DNA from: Lentisphaeria bacterium
GTDB taxonomy: Bacteria; Verrucomicrobiota; Lentisphaeria; Victivallales; Victivallaceae
Direction: 5' to 3'
NCBI GenBank assembly: GCA_017502435.1
Contig: JAFVUZ010000198.1
Location: 1-41,207, forward strand
Length of the DNA stretch: 41,207 nucleotides
Below are positions 1 through 9,000 of the stretch, in pieces (positions within the stretch are counted from its first letter, which is position 1; each line of letters starts with the position of its first letter). The translations under genes and the position numbers were made by a program. The notes beneath the pieces were generated by a model. The model made no database searches, had not been told where the DNA came from, and was given only the letters and a program-made list of their open reading frames with translations.

Positions 1-159
1 CAGCGTAAAAGAGAGGCGGGTGGAACGCCGGGCGGCGTAAGCCCCTGCAAAAAAACACAAGATACAGATATCTCCCCGTATTGGGAACATAGCGAACAAT
101 AAAAATTAAGGGCATCGCAAACTTTTTTAAGTTTTGCAACACCCTCTTTATTCTGCTTT
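1..159. other. Non-coding left edge
   Basis: No gene can be supported here. The first ~50 bases are clearly GC-richer than the rest and contain a short perfect palindrome (ACGCC-GGGC-GGCGT, about 25-38). Bases 16-29 match 13 of 14 bases of a minus-strand stretch at 17889-17902. The remainder is AT-rich spacer downstream of the minus-strand gene ending at 160. Confidence 0.5.
106..137 (-). terminator. Possible terminator of the esterase/isomerase operon
   Basis: Just past the stop codon at 160, bases 117-124 and 129-137 form an 8-bp stem with a one-base bulge and a four-base loop. Read on the minus strand it is followed, after a short GC stretch, by a T-rich segment. The T-tract does not directly abut the stem, so this is a weak candidate. 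Confidence 0.4.
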
Positions 160-2619
160 TTATTTCACAGGGGAAATGTAAAATACTCCGCTGACATTTT
201 TTATAACTGCACAACGTCCGTCCGGAGTATCTTCCCATGTGTAATCCAGAAGCGGCAAAGTCAGAAGGACTGCTTCTCCGACAACTTCAGGATACATTTG
301 AAATTCAAAAGTCCCCTCAAAATTATCCGGCGGGAAATACCGCACTTCGGCATTGACAAGATTGCTGATATAACGTCTGTCCCAGCGGGAATATTCCATA
401 TATCCCTGGCAGCGGTGACGGACACATACTGCACTTTCAATACTCTGTTTGACAAAGCAGCGGCACTCTCCATGCAGAGTGACTGACGGATGATAAGTTA
501 TAACATCATTGGCAAGCACTCCGTCATACCCGGACAAAAGCGGGGCTCCATATGGAGTTCCAAGTTTCAAAGCCATATTGGTATCAGGTACAAAACCGCT
601 GAAATAAAACGCTCCTTCGTTACGGTGTATTGTCAATGTCGGTTTCGGCCGTTCCGGGCTGTAAAGTTCACAGCCGACCAGCCAGTTGGAATTTTTCAAA
701 ATATCCCGGCAAAGTACAGAAACAGGGAAAGTTTCACCGTCTTTGGCACAATCAAAAAGGCAGTTGCTTTCATCAACTTTGCCGCTGTCAGGCAGAACGC
801 CGCGAACAAAGCCGAGTTTGCCGCCGCCGTCAAAATTACGCACCATAGCCAGTACACGTTTCATTCCGGAAATTTCCGCTTCTGCCAATATTTTTATATT
901 ATCCGGATTGCCTGTAAATGTTTCAGTCAGACCTCCGGCACTGTACTGTTTCTGAATGCGGATTAGTTTGGAAAATTCTCCTTTCTGCAATGAATCGACA
1001 CTTTTTTCAGCAATAACTCTCCCATCACCTGTCAAAGGAATATCATTTTTGATTTTAAGCATTTCAAGCAATGCTTCATCTGCATTGTTCAATGCTCCGT
1101 AAAGCAGAATATTTCCTCTGTCTGCAAGCATTTTTTCAATAATATCCATCAAATCTTTGTCAACAGCAGAGACCGGAATGACAAAAATACGCTTCGGCAA
1201 AATATTTTCTGAAGCAAGTTTCCTGAAATTTTCCCGTTCAATCACCGTATTCAGCGGCAGGCCGTTCTGCAATACTTCACTGAGAAAAAGTTCTTCCAGT
1301 AAAATATGATCGTTGCCGCGATTTTCCTTCAAAACCATATCGCTGTATTTTTCAAATGGATAGACCAGCACCAGTGGAGCTGCTTTATCCGGTGCAGTTT
1401 CGAGTGCCTCGACAACATAATTTGACACTTCCCCTGCCGCACGCTCCGGCATATCGCCCCATGTGGTATCAACAGAGAGAAACGATACAGTATCAATACT
1501 TTCAGTTTCGCCCGCCGAATTTATCCTGCTGCAGGCCGCAGGCAGGAAAATATCCCACGGCTCCCTGCCGTAACGGTCAAGATATGGAGAATTCATAAAC
1601 CACGGGTCATGCATATAATAACGGAAAGGAATATTTTTGTTTTCCGCCGGTGCTATATGGCTGAGATAGGCGGCAATTTCACGACCGGACTGGTAATTCA
1701 GAGCCGCCCACGGAGAATTGACCGGCACTGCAACAGATTCCCGGCTGAAAATCTCCTTCAACGGTGCAGCATCGGTAGCAATTTCTATCCCGGCGGAAAA
1801 ATTTGTACCTCTGGTCTCAATAATGCAATCGGGACAGCCTGCAAAAAAATCATTCCAGAACTGCCGCATCAATGCCGCCGCTTCCGGAGCATTCTCCGGA
1901 TAAAACTGCTTTTTGTCAAAAAGCATTCCGGTTATCCCCCATGTCTCCGTCCCGAAGCCCATTCCGTTTGAAAGCCACAGATAATCATAATTCATATCCT
2001 TTGCAAAACATTTATACTGTCTGCCGAGGAAAGAACCTATACTCGTTCCTTCCGGAATACCATCAGGAAAAGCGGCATAATGATGTTTATCGGCATTCAA
2101 AACAGCAGTGCATACGACAAAACTTTTCGGAAAAAGTGTATCAGCCTGTGCAATTTCCGGATGCCGTTTGAATTTGAAGTCGGAAACAGCAAATTCAGGG
2201 CCGTTGTCATAAGTTGCCCCCACTCTGACTTCCGTATGCAGAACTTCTCTGCCGCAAATGCGGATGACTTCAATAAGTCTTTTCAGCCAGCGGTAAGTTC
2301 TGGGGGTGACATTTTCAATATAATTTTTGGGAAAATGATGAGTATTGCGTCGTTCCCGGCCTTCAACTTCACTGACTTTGCCGGTATTGGCAACACCGCA
2401 CCAGTGAGCCCATTCAAAAGTATCATCAATATTGCCGCTGTAATCCAATATTTCACTGCCGTCAGCAATCCAGAGCATGACCGAAATCTGTTCTGCATAC
2501 GAAGCAAGAAATCTGTATTGACCAAAAAGTGTACGGCATACTTGAAACATGGTTGCTTCAGAATCATCTCTGAAGGATTTTGAACTGAGTTCCAGAGTAA
2601 GATTTTTCTGTTTTTTCAT
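160..2619 (-). CDS. Large unrecognised protein, possibly a glycoside hydrolase
   Basis: The protein is 819 aa and I do not recognise its family. The ATG at 2619 is preferred over an upstream in-frame codon at 2649 because it has a good AGGAG 9 bases upstream and starts 2 bases after the preceding stop. No signal peptide or membrane segment is seen, so it is likely cytoplasmic. The first ~350 residues are rich in Trp, Tyr, His and acidic residues, as in TIM-barrel carbohydrate enzymes. A middle alternating alpha/beta part (about 390-540) resembles the amidotransferase-like fold that follows the barrel in some beta-galactosidase-type enzymes, and the C-terminal third looks beta-rich. It is the last gene after the isomerase and esterase, which supports a role in breaking down a plant or host glycan. 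The glycoside hydrolase assignment is inference only. Confidence 0.6.
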   Translation of the reverse strand: MKKQKNLTLELSSKSFRDDSEATMFQVCRTLFGQYRFLASYAEQISVMLWIADGSEILDYSGNIDDTFEWAHWCGVANTGKVSEVEGRERRNTHHFPKNYIENVTPRTYRWLKRLIEVIRICGREVLHTEVRVGATYDNGPEFAVSDFKFKRHPEIAQADTLFPKSFVVCTAVLNADKHHYAAFPDGIPEGTSIGSFLGRQYKCFAKDMNYDYLWLSNGMGFGTETWGITGMLFDKKQFYPENAPEAAALMRQFWNDFFAGCPDCIIETRGTNFSAGIEIATDAAPLKEIFSRESVAVPVNSPWAALNYQSGREIAAYLSHIAPAENKNIPFRYYMHDPWFMNSPYLDRYGREPWDIFLPAACSRINSAGETESIDTVSFLSVDTTWGDMPERAAGEVSNYVVEALETAPDKAAPLVLVYPFEKYSDMVLKENRGNDHILLEELFLSEVLQNGLPLNTVIERENFRKLASENILPKRIFVIPVSAVDKDLMDIIEKMLADRGNILLYGALNNADEALLEMLKIKNDIPLTGDGRVIAEKSVDSLQKGEFSKLIRIQKQYSAGGLTETFTGNPDNIKILAEAEISGMKRVLAMVRNFDGGGKLGFVRGVLPDSGKVDESNCLFDCAKDGETFPVSVLCRDILKNSNWLVGCELYSPERPKPTLTIHRNEGAFYFSGFVPDTNMALKLGTPYGAPLLSGYDGVLANDVITYHPSVTLHGECRCFVKQSIESAVCVRHRCQGYMEYSRWDRRYISNLVNAEVRYFPPDNFEGTFEFQMYPEVVGEAVLLTLPLLDYTWEDTPDGRCAVIKNVSGVFYISPVK

Positions 2620-2621
2620 TT

Positions 2622-4085
2622 TTATTTTCTCCTGCTGACAACCGCACATTCAATCCCGAAACTGTCGGCAATCTTCTTCAAAGTTTCAGCATGATGACCG
2701 ATTCCGAGAGCGAAGTGATGTGTCGGGCCCTCTTTGCTCCAATCCGTCAGAAAAGTGCGGACGTCAGGCTGAAATTTACCATGCGTATTAGTGTTGCCGG
2801 TCGGAGGTATCGGCCCCGGCATGGATTCGCCCTCTGCAACAATAAATTTGAATTTACCTTCAGCAGTAACTCCTATACTCAAAAGAGTAATCGGACCGGT
2901 TTTGATATTAAATTCAACGCTGGCACCGGAACCGGGTTTGCCGTGGTATTTTTTCAAACTGCGGAGTTTCGGTTTACGGTCAGCGATATTAAGATGATGC
3001 GGGCCGTCATGTCCGACCAGCACTGTATCACGTTCAAAATCGATCGGATGAAATTCTGCAAAACTGCCGCCGATTTCAAGTCTGTCCATTATCAGCATGG
3101 CAATACAGGTTTTAAGGTCAAATTCCCCGCACATGGGAAATCCGGCACCGGTAAGCAATGAATTGCCGACAATCAGATTGGTCACAAGTTTACGCATTTC
3201 AGAGCCAACTTGTGCTTCATAATAATAAGCAAATCCGTCCAGCTGCTTTCCGGCAACAAAACGTTCAAGTGCAACAGCTGCACGGGCGGCAGTCAGCAAA
3301 TCACTCTGTGTAAGCTTTTCCGCAATCTTATCAGCACCGGGATCAGGCGTTTCAAAAAATTCCATTATACGCTCAATCATTTCCGCAACTGCCGGATCAT
3401 CATCGCATAGAGTCTGATATTCCGCCATGATTTCATCAGGTTCGCACGGAACAGCATGAGCCCCGAATGCGGCAGTTACAGCGGCAGGATCTGTCTGCAT
3501 ATCAAGCATGGTATCAAGCACATGGCCCATCAATCCGATACGGGCACGGCGGAGGTCATGCCGGACATGAGCGATTCTGCACCATTCGGCAATTTTGCGA
3601 TCTGCACCATCATCATTTTCAAGCGTGCCGATGATGACATCTGAAACAGGTTTACCCATACGGATTGCCACGCCTGTAAATTCCGGAACAGAACAGAAAT
3701 CGTCATTGCACAGCTGAATATAAGTTGTACCGTTGGGATAATCCATCGCACTTGCAGGCTGCAGTGCCAGCAGAACAACAGGACAATTCATCTCTCTGAT
3801 AATCGGAGCAAAAGTCACACTGGTAGCATAAGTTACCATATCTATAAAAAGAACATCCGGATCAGCTGCTTTTATCAAAGGTGAAACTTCATACGCTTTG
3901 GCGGCATTGTCAATCATGCCGAAATCAGTAATATTGACCTGATTTTTTTCCAATTTTTTCAATAACACTCCGGTTTTGCGTTTCATTTCATCCAGCAGAC
4001 CAGGAAATTGTTTCCAGTATGTGTCCAATCCAACTGAGCACACAGCAATATTGCCGGTAAGAGCTTTACGTCTCGGTATTTGCAT
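2622..4085 (-). CDS. L-arabinose/L-fucose isomerase-family protein
   Basis: This 487-aa protein has the length and layout of AraA-type isomerases, which interconvert an aldose and a ketose in the cytoplasm using a divalent metal. The residues equivalent to the E. coli AraA metal/catalytic set (E306, E333, H350, H450) can be placed at E321 (CGEFD), E344 (FAEFHP), H359 (GHDGPHH) and H456/H457 (GPTHHF), with similar spacing. The ATG at 4085 has a GGAG about 6 bases upstream. It lies between the esterase and the 819-aa gene with gaps of 22 and 2 bases, so the three are almost certainly cotranscribed. No ribulokinase or ribulose-phosphate epimerase (AraB, AraD) is nearby, so the substrate need not be arabinose. 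The superfamily call is firm; the sugar is unknown. Confidence 0.8.
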   Translation of the reverse strand: MQIPRRKALTGNIAVCSVGLDTYWKQFPGLLDEMKRKTGVLLKKLEKNQVNITDFGMIDNAAKAYEVSPLIKAADPDVLFIDMVTYATSVTFAPIIREMNCPVVLLALQPASAMDYPNGTTYIQLCNDDFCSVPEFTGVAIRMGKPVSDVIIGTLENDDGADRKIAEWCRIAHVRHDLRRARIGLMGHVLDTMLDMQTDPAAVTAAFGAHAVPCEPDEIMAEYQTLCDDDPAVAEMIERIMEFFETPDPGADKIAEKLTQSDLLTAARAAVALERFVAGKQLDGFAYYYEAQVGSEMRKLVTNLIVGNSLLTGAGFPMCGEFDLKTCIAMLIMDRLEIGGSFAEFHPIDFERDTVLVGHDGPHHLNIADRKPKLRSLKKYHGKPGSGASVEFNIKTGPITLLSIGVTAEGKFKFIVAEGESMPGPIPPTGNTNTHGKFQPDVRTFLTDWSKEGPTHHFALGIGHHAETLKKIADSFGIECAVVSRRK

Positions 4086-4107
4086 AATTTTCTCCGTATT
4101 TTTATGA

Positions 4108-4863
4108 TTATTTTGAAATAACTGTTTTTAAAAATGCCGCGATGACGGCTTCTATATCAGGATACAAACGGTGCGGCTCTGAGTCTGGAATCCATATTCC
4201 GTGGCCTTCACTCTGCCGCTCAAAATCGTAACTGTAAACACAAATTCTGCCGCCTTTATTTTCGACAGATTTTACAAAATCAATGCAGGATTCAAAAGGT
4301 ACAACCTGATCCTGACGCCAATGTGTACATAGAACCGGAGGTATTTCATCTCCTGCATAAGAGGCGGGATTAAGTTCAAACAACTTCCTTTCAGACGGAT
4401 TGCCGCCCAGCAGTGCCCAATAACGGTCAGGTGCAAATTTGTAATCACTGAAAACATCGTCTATACCGGAAATTGATACGATACTGCAGACCATTTCAGG
4501 CGGCAGTGAAAGACCTGCAATCAAAGCATAATGCCCCCCCGCAGATGCACCGATGATTGAAATTTTTCTGCGGTTTACAGGATAATTTGAATCTGCCAGA
4601 TACCGCACTGCATTTTTGCAATCCTCAAGTCCGGACGGCCAGCGGAACTGCGGAGCCAGACGGTATTCAATATTAAATACTGCAAAACCATTTTCAACCA
4701 GAAAATCCGCTATCCCCCGCACTGAATGGCGGTCATTGGAAGTCCAACTCCCCCCGTGAATCAGCACGACTGCCGGAAATCCACCTTCCGGAAGTTGTTC
4801 ATCCGGCAGAAAAAGATCGCCGACCACCCCTGAAGAATATTCAATATCAGAAATAATTTGCAT
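4108..4863 (-). CDS. Alpha/beta hydrolase, carbohydrate esterase-like (BD-FAE type)
   Basis: This 251-aa protein probably removes acetyl or feruloyl groups from a carbohydrate. A complete serine-hydrolase set is visible: oxyanion-hole HGG at 36-38, nucleophile S107 in GASAGG, D185 in the RQDQVVP segment, and H221 in SEGHG. The gene starts at the ATG at 4863, preceded by AAAGGAGG; a TTG 21 bases upstream has no ribosome site. No signal peptide is seen, so the substrate is likely an imported oligosaccharide. It is the first gene of a three-gene operon with the isomerase and the 819-aa protein, read away from a divergent AraC regulator. The esterase class is well supported; the exact ester is not known. 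Confidence 0.8.
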   Translation of the reverse strand: MQIISDIEYSSGVVGDLFLPDEQLPEGGFPAVVLIHGGSWTSNDRHSVRGIADFLVENGFAVFNIEYRLAPQFRWPSGLEDCKNAVRYLADSNYPVNRRKISIIGASAGGHYALIAGLSLPPEMVCSIVSISGIDDVFSDYKFAPDRYWALLGGNPSERKLFELNPASYAGDEIPPVLCTHWRQDQVVPFESCIDFVKSVENKGGRICVYSYDFERQSEGHGIWIPDSEPHRLYPDIEAVIAAFLKTVISK

Positions 4864-4930
4864 ATCGCCTCCTTTTATTTTCAATTCTAAAATACATCCA
4901 GAAAAATAATTTTCAAATCAAATATTGACT

Positions 4931-4958
4931 CTAATATACAAAATCAATTAAATGTCAA
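4931..4958 (-). promoter_or_regulatory. Promoter of the esterase-isomerase operon
   Basis: On the minus strand a perfect -35 hexamer TTGACA (4958-4953) is followed after 16 bases by TATTAG (4936-4931), placing the transcription start near 4924, about 60 bases upstream of the esterase ATG. A GTCAA just downstream forms a widely spaced inverted repeat with the TTGAC of the -35 box. The position between divergent genes suits control by the neighbouring AraC protein. Confidence 0.5.
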
Positions 4959-5057
4959 TTTTTTATCATAAAAGAACTGACTGCCCCCATGCAAAAAATA
5001 CTGCAGCAATATACCCGCAACAGCAGCACCGCATAATAAAAAAATATACTCATACTC

Positions 5058-5087
5058 TTGTAATTTAAAATACCGTCGTTATATTAT
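5058..5087 (+). promoter_or_regulatory. Promoter of the AraC-family regulator gene
   Basis: A TTGTAA at 5058-5063 is followed by overlapping -10 candidates TATATT (5080-5085, 16-base spacer) and TATTAT (5082-5087, 18-base spacer). Transcription would start near 5093, about 45 bases before the ATG at 5139. The rest of 4864-5138 is AT-rich and I see no other gene or clear operator in it. Confidence 0.45.
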
Positions 5088-5138
5088 ATGCACTGTCTGT
5101 ACGCTGCAAAAATAATGTGTATATGAAAGAAATATTTT

Positions 5139-6011
5139 ATGCAAAATGAAATAAAACTTGAACTGTACAAAAAACACTCTTTTTTTAATGACGGCTTTCC
5201 TTTTTACATAAGTCACGAGGAAAACCGTTCAGAAGATTTCAATTTAAGTAAACGTTTTCAGCGGCAATTCTGGAAAATTACTCTGATAACGGAAGGAAAC
5301 GGATTTTTTGTCGTCGGCAAGCGGAAATTTCCATTCAAAAAAAATACACTTATTATCGTTCATCCTGCAGAATTGACAACGTGGGATATTACAGGCAGCA
5401 AAATCATGCTTTATAATATTCTGTTTGATACTTCGCTGATTCCGGAAGATTTATATAAAATGCAGGACCCACTGCATCTGCAGGGGATTTTTTCACCTGA
5501 TCTTGAGCCTGAAAGTGCCGCATTGTGGCAAATAATGAATGCGGACAGCAAAATATGCTCTCTGATAAAAAATATGTATTCTGAATTCAACAACAATGAA
5601 ATAAACCGTGAAGCCATGCTCCGGCTGTATTTGCAGCAGCTGCTTCTGCTGTTGATACGCCAGAGTGAACGCAAATACCGCCGCCATCCGGAATGGACAG
5701 CCAATTATATACAGGAATATATTCAGAAAAATTACAATTCAGATATTTCACTTGGCAAAATCGCCTCGGAACTGAACCTCAGCCGCGAGCGTTTGTGCCG
5801 CCTCTACAAAGCCCATTCCGGACGCACGATTGAAACCGAAATCAATACACTGCGAACCGGAAAAGCCTGCAGTCTGCTGAAAAACAAAAACTTATCACTT
5901 GAAGAAATCTGCCGTCTTGCCGGATTCCGCAACAGTTCTCATTTCAACCGTGTATTCCGTACATTTCAAAAAATCTCACCTCAACAATACCGCAAAAACC
6001 TTCAATCCTGA
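5139..6011 (+). CDS. AraC-family transcriptional regulator
   Basis: This 290-aa protein has the usual two-part layout. Residues ~1-110 are a beta-rich cupin-like effector domain of the kind that binds a sugar. Residues ~195-288 form the AraC/XylS DNA-binding domain with two helix-turn-helix motifs: one from about 202 (ISLGKIASELNLS) and one from about 252 (LSLEEICRLAGF), ending in the conserved F.R.F....SP..YR signature. It is divergent from the esterase-isomerase operon across a shared promoter region and is the obvious candidate regulator of it. The ATG has only a weak A/G-rich ribosome site (GAAAGAAA). The effector sugar cannot be read from sequence. Confidence 0.88.
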   Translation: MQNEIKLELYKKHSFFNDGFPFYISHEENRSEDFNLSKRFQRQFWKITLITEGNGFFVVGKRKFPFKKNTLIIVHPAELTTWDITGSKIMLYNILFDTSLIPEDLYKMQDPLHLQGIFSPDLEPESAALWQIMNADSKICSLIKNMYSEFNNNEINREAMLRLYLQQLLLLLIRQSERKYRRHPEWTANYIQEYIQKNYNSDISLGKIASELNLSRERLCRLYKAHSGRTIETEINTLRTGKACSLLKNKNLSLEEICRLAGFRNSSHFNRVFRTFQKISPQQYRKNLQS

Positions 6012-6045
6012 AAAAAGACCGCTGTTCAACTTTTCAGTCAACAGC
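6011..6045. terminator. Bidirectional terminator between convergent genes
   Basis: A 6-bp stem GCTGTT/AACAGC (6021-6026 with 6040-6045) with a 13-base loop lies between the AraC stop (6011) and the stop of the giant gene (6076). On the minus strand it is followed by GGTC and six Ts; on the plus strand by a T-rich stretch. It probably ends both transcripts. Confidence 0.5.
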
Positions 6046-6075
6046 ACTCTGTTTCAATTTTTGCACGACAAAATG

Positions 6076-9000
6076 TCAGGCGATCAATACTTTGTCCTCA
6101 AAGATTTTTTCAGAGGCAAAATCATCATATGCACCAATTGAAGCAAGAGTTTTATCTGTACCGTAGAATACTTCAACATCAAAATCGCCCTGAAGTGTCA
6201 CTGAATTTTCACCGACAGAATAAGTTCTGCCGTCTATTTTCACTTCTTCTTCAGCAGCGTCAAAATACAAAGTGACTTTCCCATTTGTCAACTGTTCTAC
6301 GATGTCATTACCGAAATCACCGCCGAAAACCAATTTATCATTTCCGCCGCCGCCATGCATACTGTCATTGCCACTGCCGCCGACGATTATATCATCATCT
6401 CCGCCGCCGATAATGCGGTCATTTCCGGCATCACCAAAAATAACATTACTGCCGTTATTTACCCAGATTACATCATCTCCGAGTCCGCCGTAAATTTTCA
6501 TCCCGCCTCCGGTGTATTCAAATTTCTGACTTGTCATATCGATAATATCATCACCTGCACCAGCACGGATTTCATCGATTGAACTCAATCTTGACTGCTC
6601 TCCGAAGGCAGAGAAAACATCATCAACGAACAAAGCATCTCCGTTTTTATCGTCAGTCATAACCAGAATATTGGCATCTTCTGAGCCGGCAAAAACATCT
6701 TCAATTCTGTTTTTGCCTTTCAGCATAACCTTTTCTTCAAGCATCACCGCTCCCACATAGTCAGCACAGAAATAATTTCCCCATTGCTTATTGCCTGATG
6801 CGAAGAAAACATCCTTAAAATTATTTGTCTCTGAAACATATTTTATGGGGTTTGCATTATCAGAATCTGCATAAAGTGTATCTTCTCCGAAATTTTTATC
6901 ACTGTTATATCCGGCAAGACGCCAGTCAATTTTTCCGCTGTAACCGAAAATATCAGCTCCGCTGTCTCCGGTTGTAAATTTCAAAACAGAATTGAAATCA
7001 TCTATAGAAAGTTCAACCGTTATCTTATCAAGTTCAGCAGTTTTGTCCCAGCTTATACGGTTTGCACTGCTCTGAAGCTCAAGTTTTTCAGGTGCAGGCA
7101 TAATATCCATGCTGTATGACGACACTCCTTCACTCAATGAATATATTCCCTCAACGGCAAGGAAACTTCCTGCTTCGACAGAAATGATGCATGAATCACT
7201 GGAACGGTTCTCTACCGTCTGCAAAAGTTTGCCGTCAGCATCATACTCTTTCAAAATAAGATTTCTGCCATTCACTTTTATCTGCAATACATCTGACTGA
7301 GTTTCAAGGAATGAGTAATAATCAGAATCACCGGCATAACTTGCAAGTCCGGTATAAATACCGCAGGCAAGTTCCGTAGCTTTTTCAATACATGAATTGC
7401 CGTTGACATCCGGCATATTTGCTGTACTTCCGGCATAATCGAAACGGTCGGTGCCGCTTGTCCAATCAGCTTCAAAAGCGACATCTATTGCAGTTTCTAT
7501 ATTTGCTGATACTTGGATAATATATTCACCGTTCTCCGGGATATTGCCGCTCAAAATTATTTCTGCGGCATCGCCCTGCCAGAGAACATTCATATTTTCA
7601 TCATAAAGAACTGCATCAAGAACTGCATTTTCTGCGGCGGCAGTACATATGATCCGGTCATTTTCACCGACCGTACCGTCAACAGTAACAGTATACCAGC
7701 TGCTGCCGATAACATTGAGACCGTCAAAACTTATTCCTGAACCGCTGAAAATTCCGAGATTTTCTGCTATGATCGTATCATCACAGACAAGCGACATACT
7801 GAAAGTAGCTGCTCTTGCAATATTTTCTGCAAAAACTTTTTGGGATGCCAGTTTTTCAAGGAAATCGATCCATTCATCGAAGTTCTCATGCGGAATCTTC
7901 TGATTTACATAAATTTCCATTGCCTCTTCATCGGAAGTTATGGGATTGAATACCGAGAAACATGAACCGTAATATGCCGGCACTGATTTCTGGGCGATGA
8001 CAATATCACTGATATCTGCAAGAAGATCATTGATCGCATCTTCCAAATCGTTTGAAATATTCATATCCAATAAGTTATACAATATCTGTCCGAGGTCGGA
8101 AACATATAAATTGACAGAAGAATAAATAGAGGCATAATTAACAGCATTTTTGAATGCAATTGCCATACTTCTCCAGTCTGCGTTCTCAAATTCCTCCGTA
8201 TGGGCACCGAATTCATTCAATGCATCTGCCAGCACATACTCTCCGACATTATACGCTGCCAAAGTATGATCTTCATAACGCATCCATTCCGAACGATGAT
8301 TTACATACAAATCCGGATTGGCGGCATCAATAAACAGATTGGCTATTTCCTCTGCCGACATATCTGCTTTTAATAACTCTGCAAAATACCACCAGTTTAT
8401 GGTATTATATCCGGAATAAAAAACAGCTTCTGAGGCAATCAGATATTCGCACGCTCCTGCCATTTCTGTAATCACTTTATCACTGCCAAAACAGCATGAC
8501 TCAAACATAACAACAGGTATGTTGTCGTAAGTTTTCAGCAAAGAAGATATTTCAGATATTTTCATGAAACTATCGCTTGTGTCATCTGTAGAAACATTTC
8601 CGGCAGCATTGCCGTGCCCCAAAATAATAAGTGTATATTGTTCAGCATCTGTTTGAGCCATACCCCAATCAATGAATTTTTTCAATGTCTCAATATTGCC
8701 TGTATCCAATTCACCCCAACTCAGCCAATCATTAACAATAAATTCGTTATGATCCATTTTACCGACACGGGTATCAGACCAGTTCTCATAACCTCTGTAC
8801 ATATAGTTCTGATATTCAGGATCTGAAGATCTGTCTGCAAGAACATATATATCAACAGAATCGTTATGATAGCCTGAAGCAAACTGCTTCAAATCCGACA
8901 TGGCAAAATTATGAGCATTATTGTCTGCACCGATATACATAAGAACTGCATTTTTTGCTTTTTTCTTTTCACTTGCACTGCCGGACTGATTGCCCCCCTG

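Noticed and set aside
11..50. GC-rich palindrome at the window start as a terminator
   Set aside because: The stem is short (5-6 bp) and no T-tract follows on either strand.
4864..4884. Upstream TTG start for the esterase gene
   Set aside because: The TTG has no ribosome site, while the ATG at 4863 is preceded by AAAGGAGG that overlaps the would-be N-terminal codons.
6076..6300. Possible PEP-CTERM or sortase-type anchor at the end of the giant protein
   Set aside because: The C-terminus after the RTX repeats is acidic and lacks a hydrophobic helix and basic tail.
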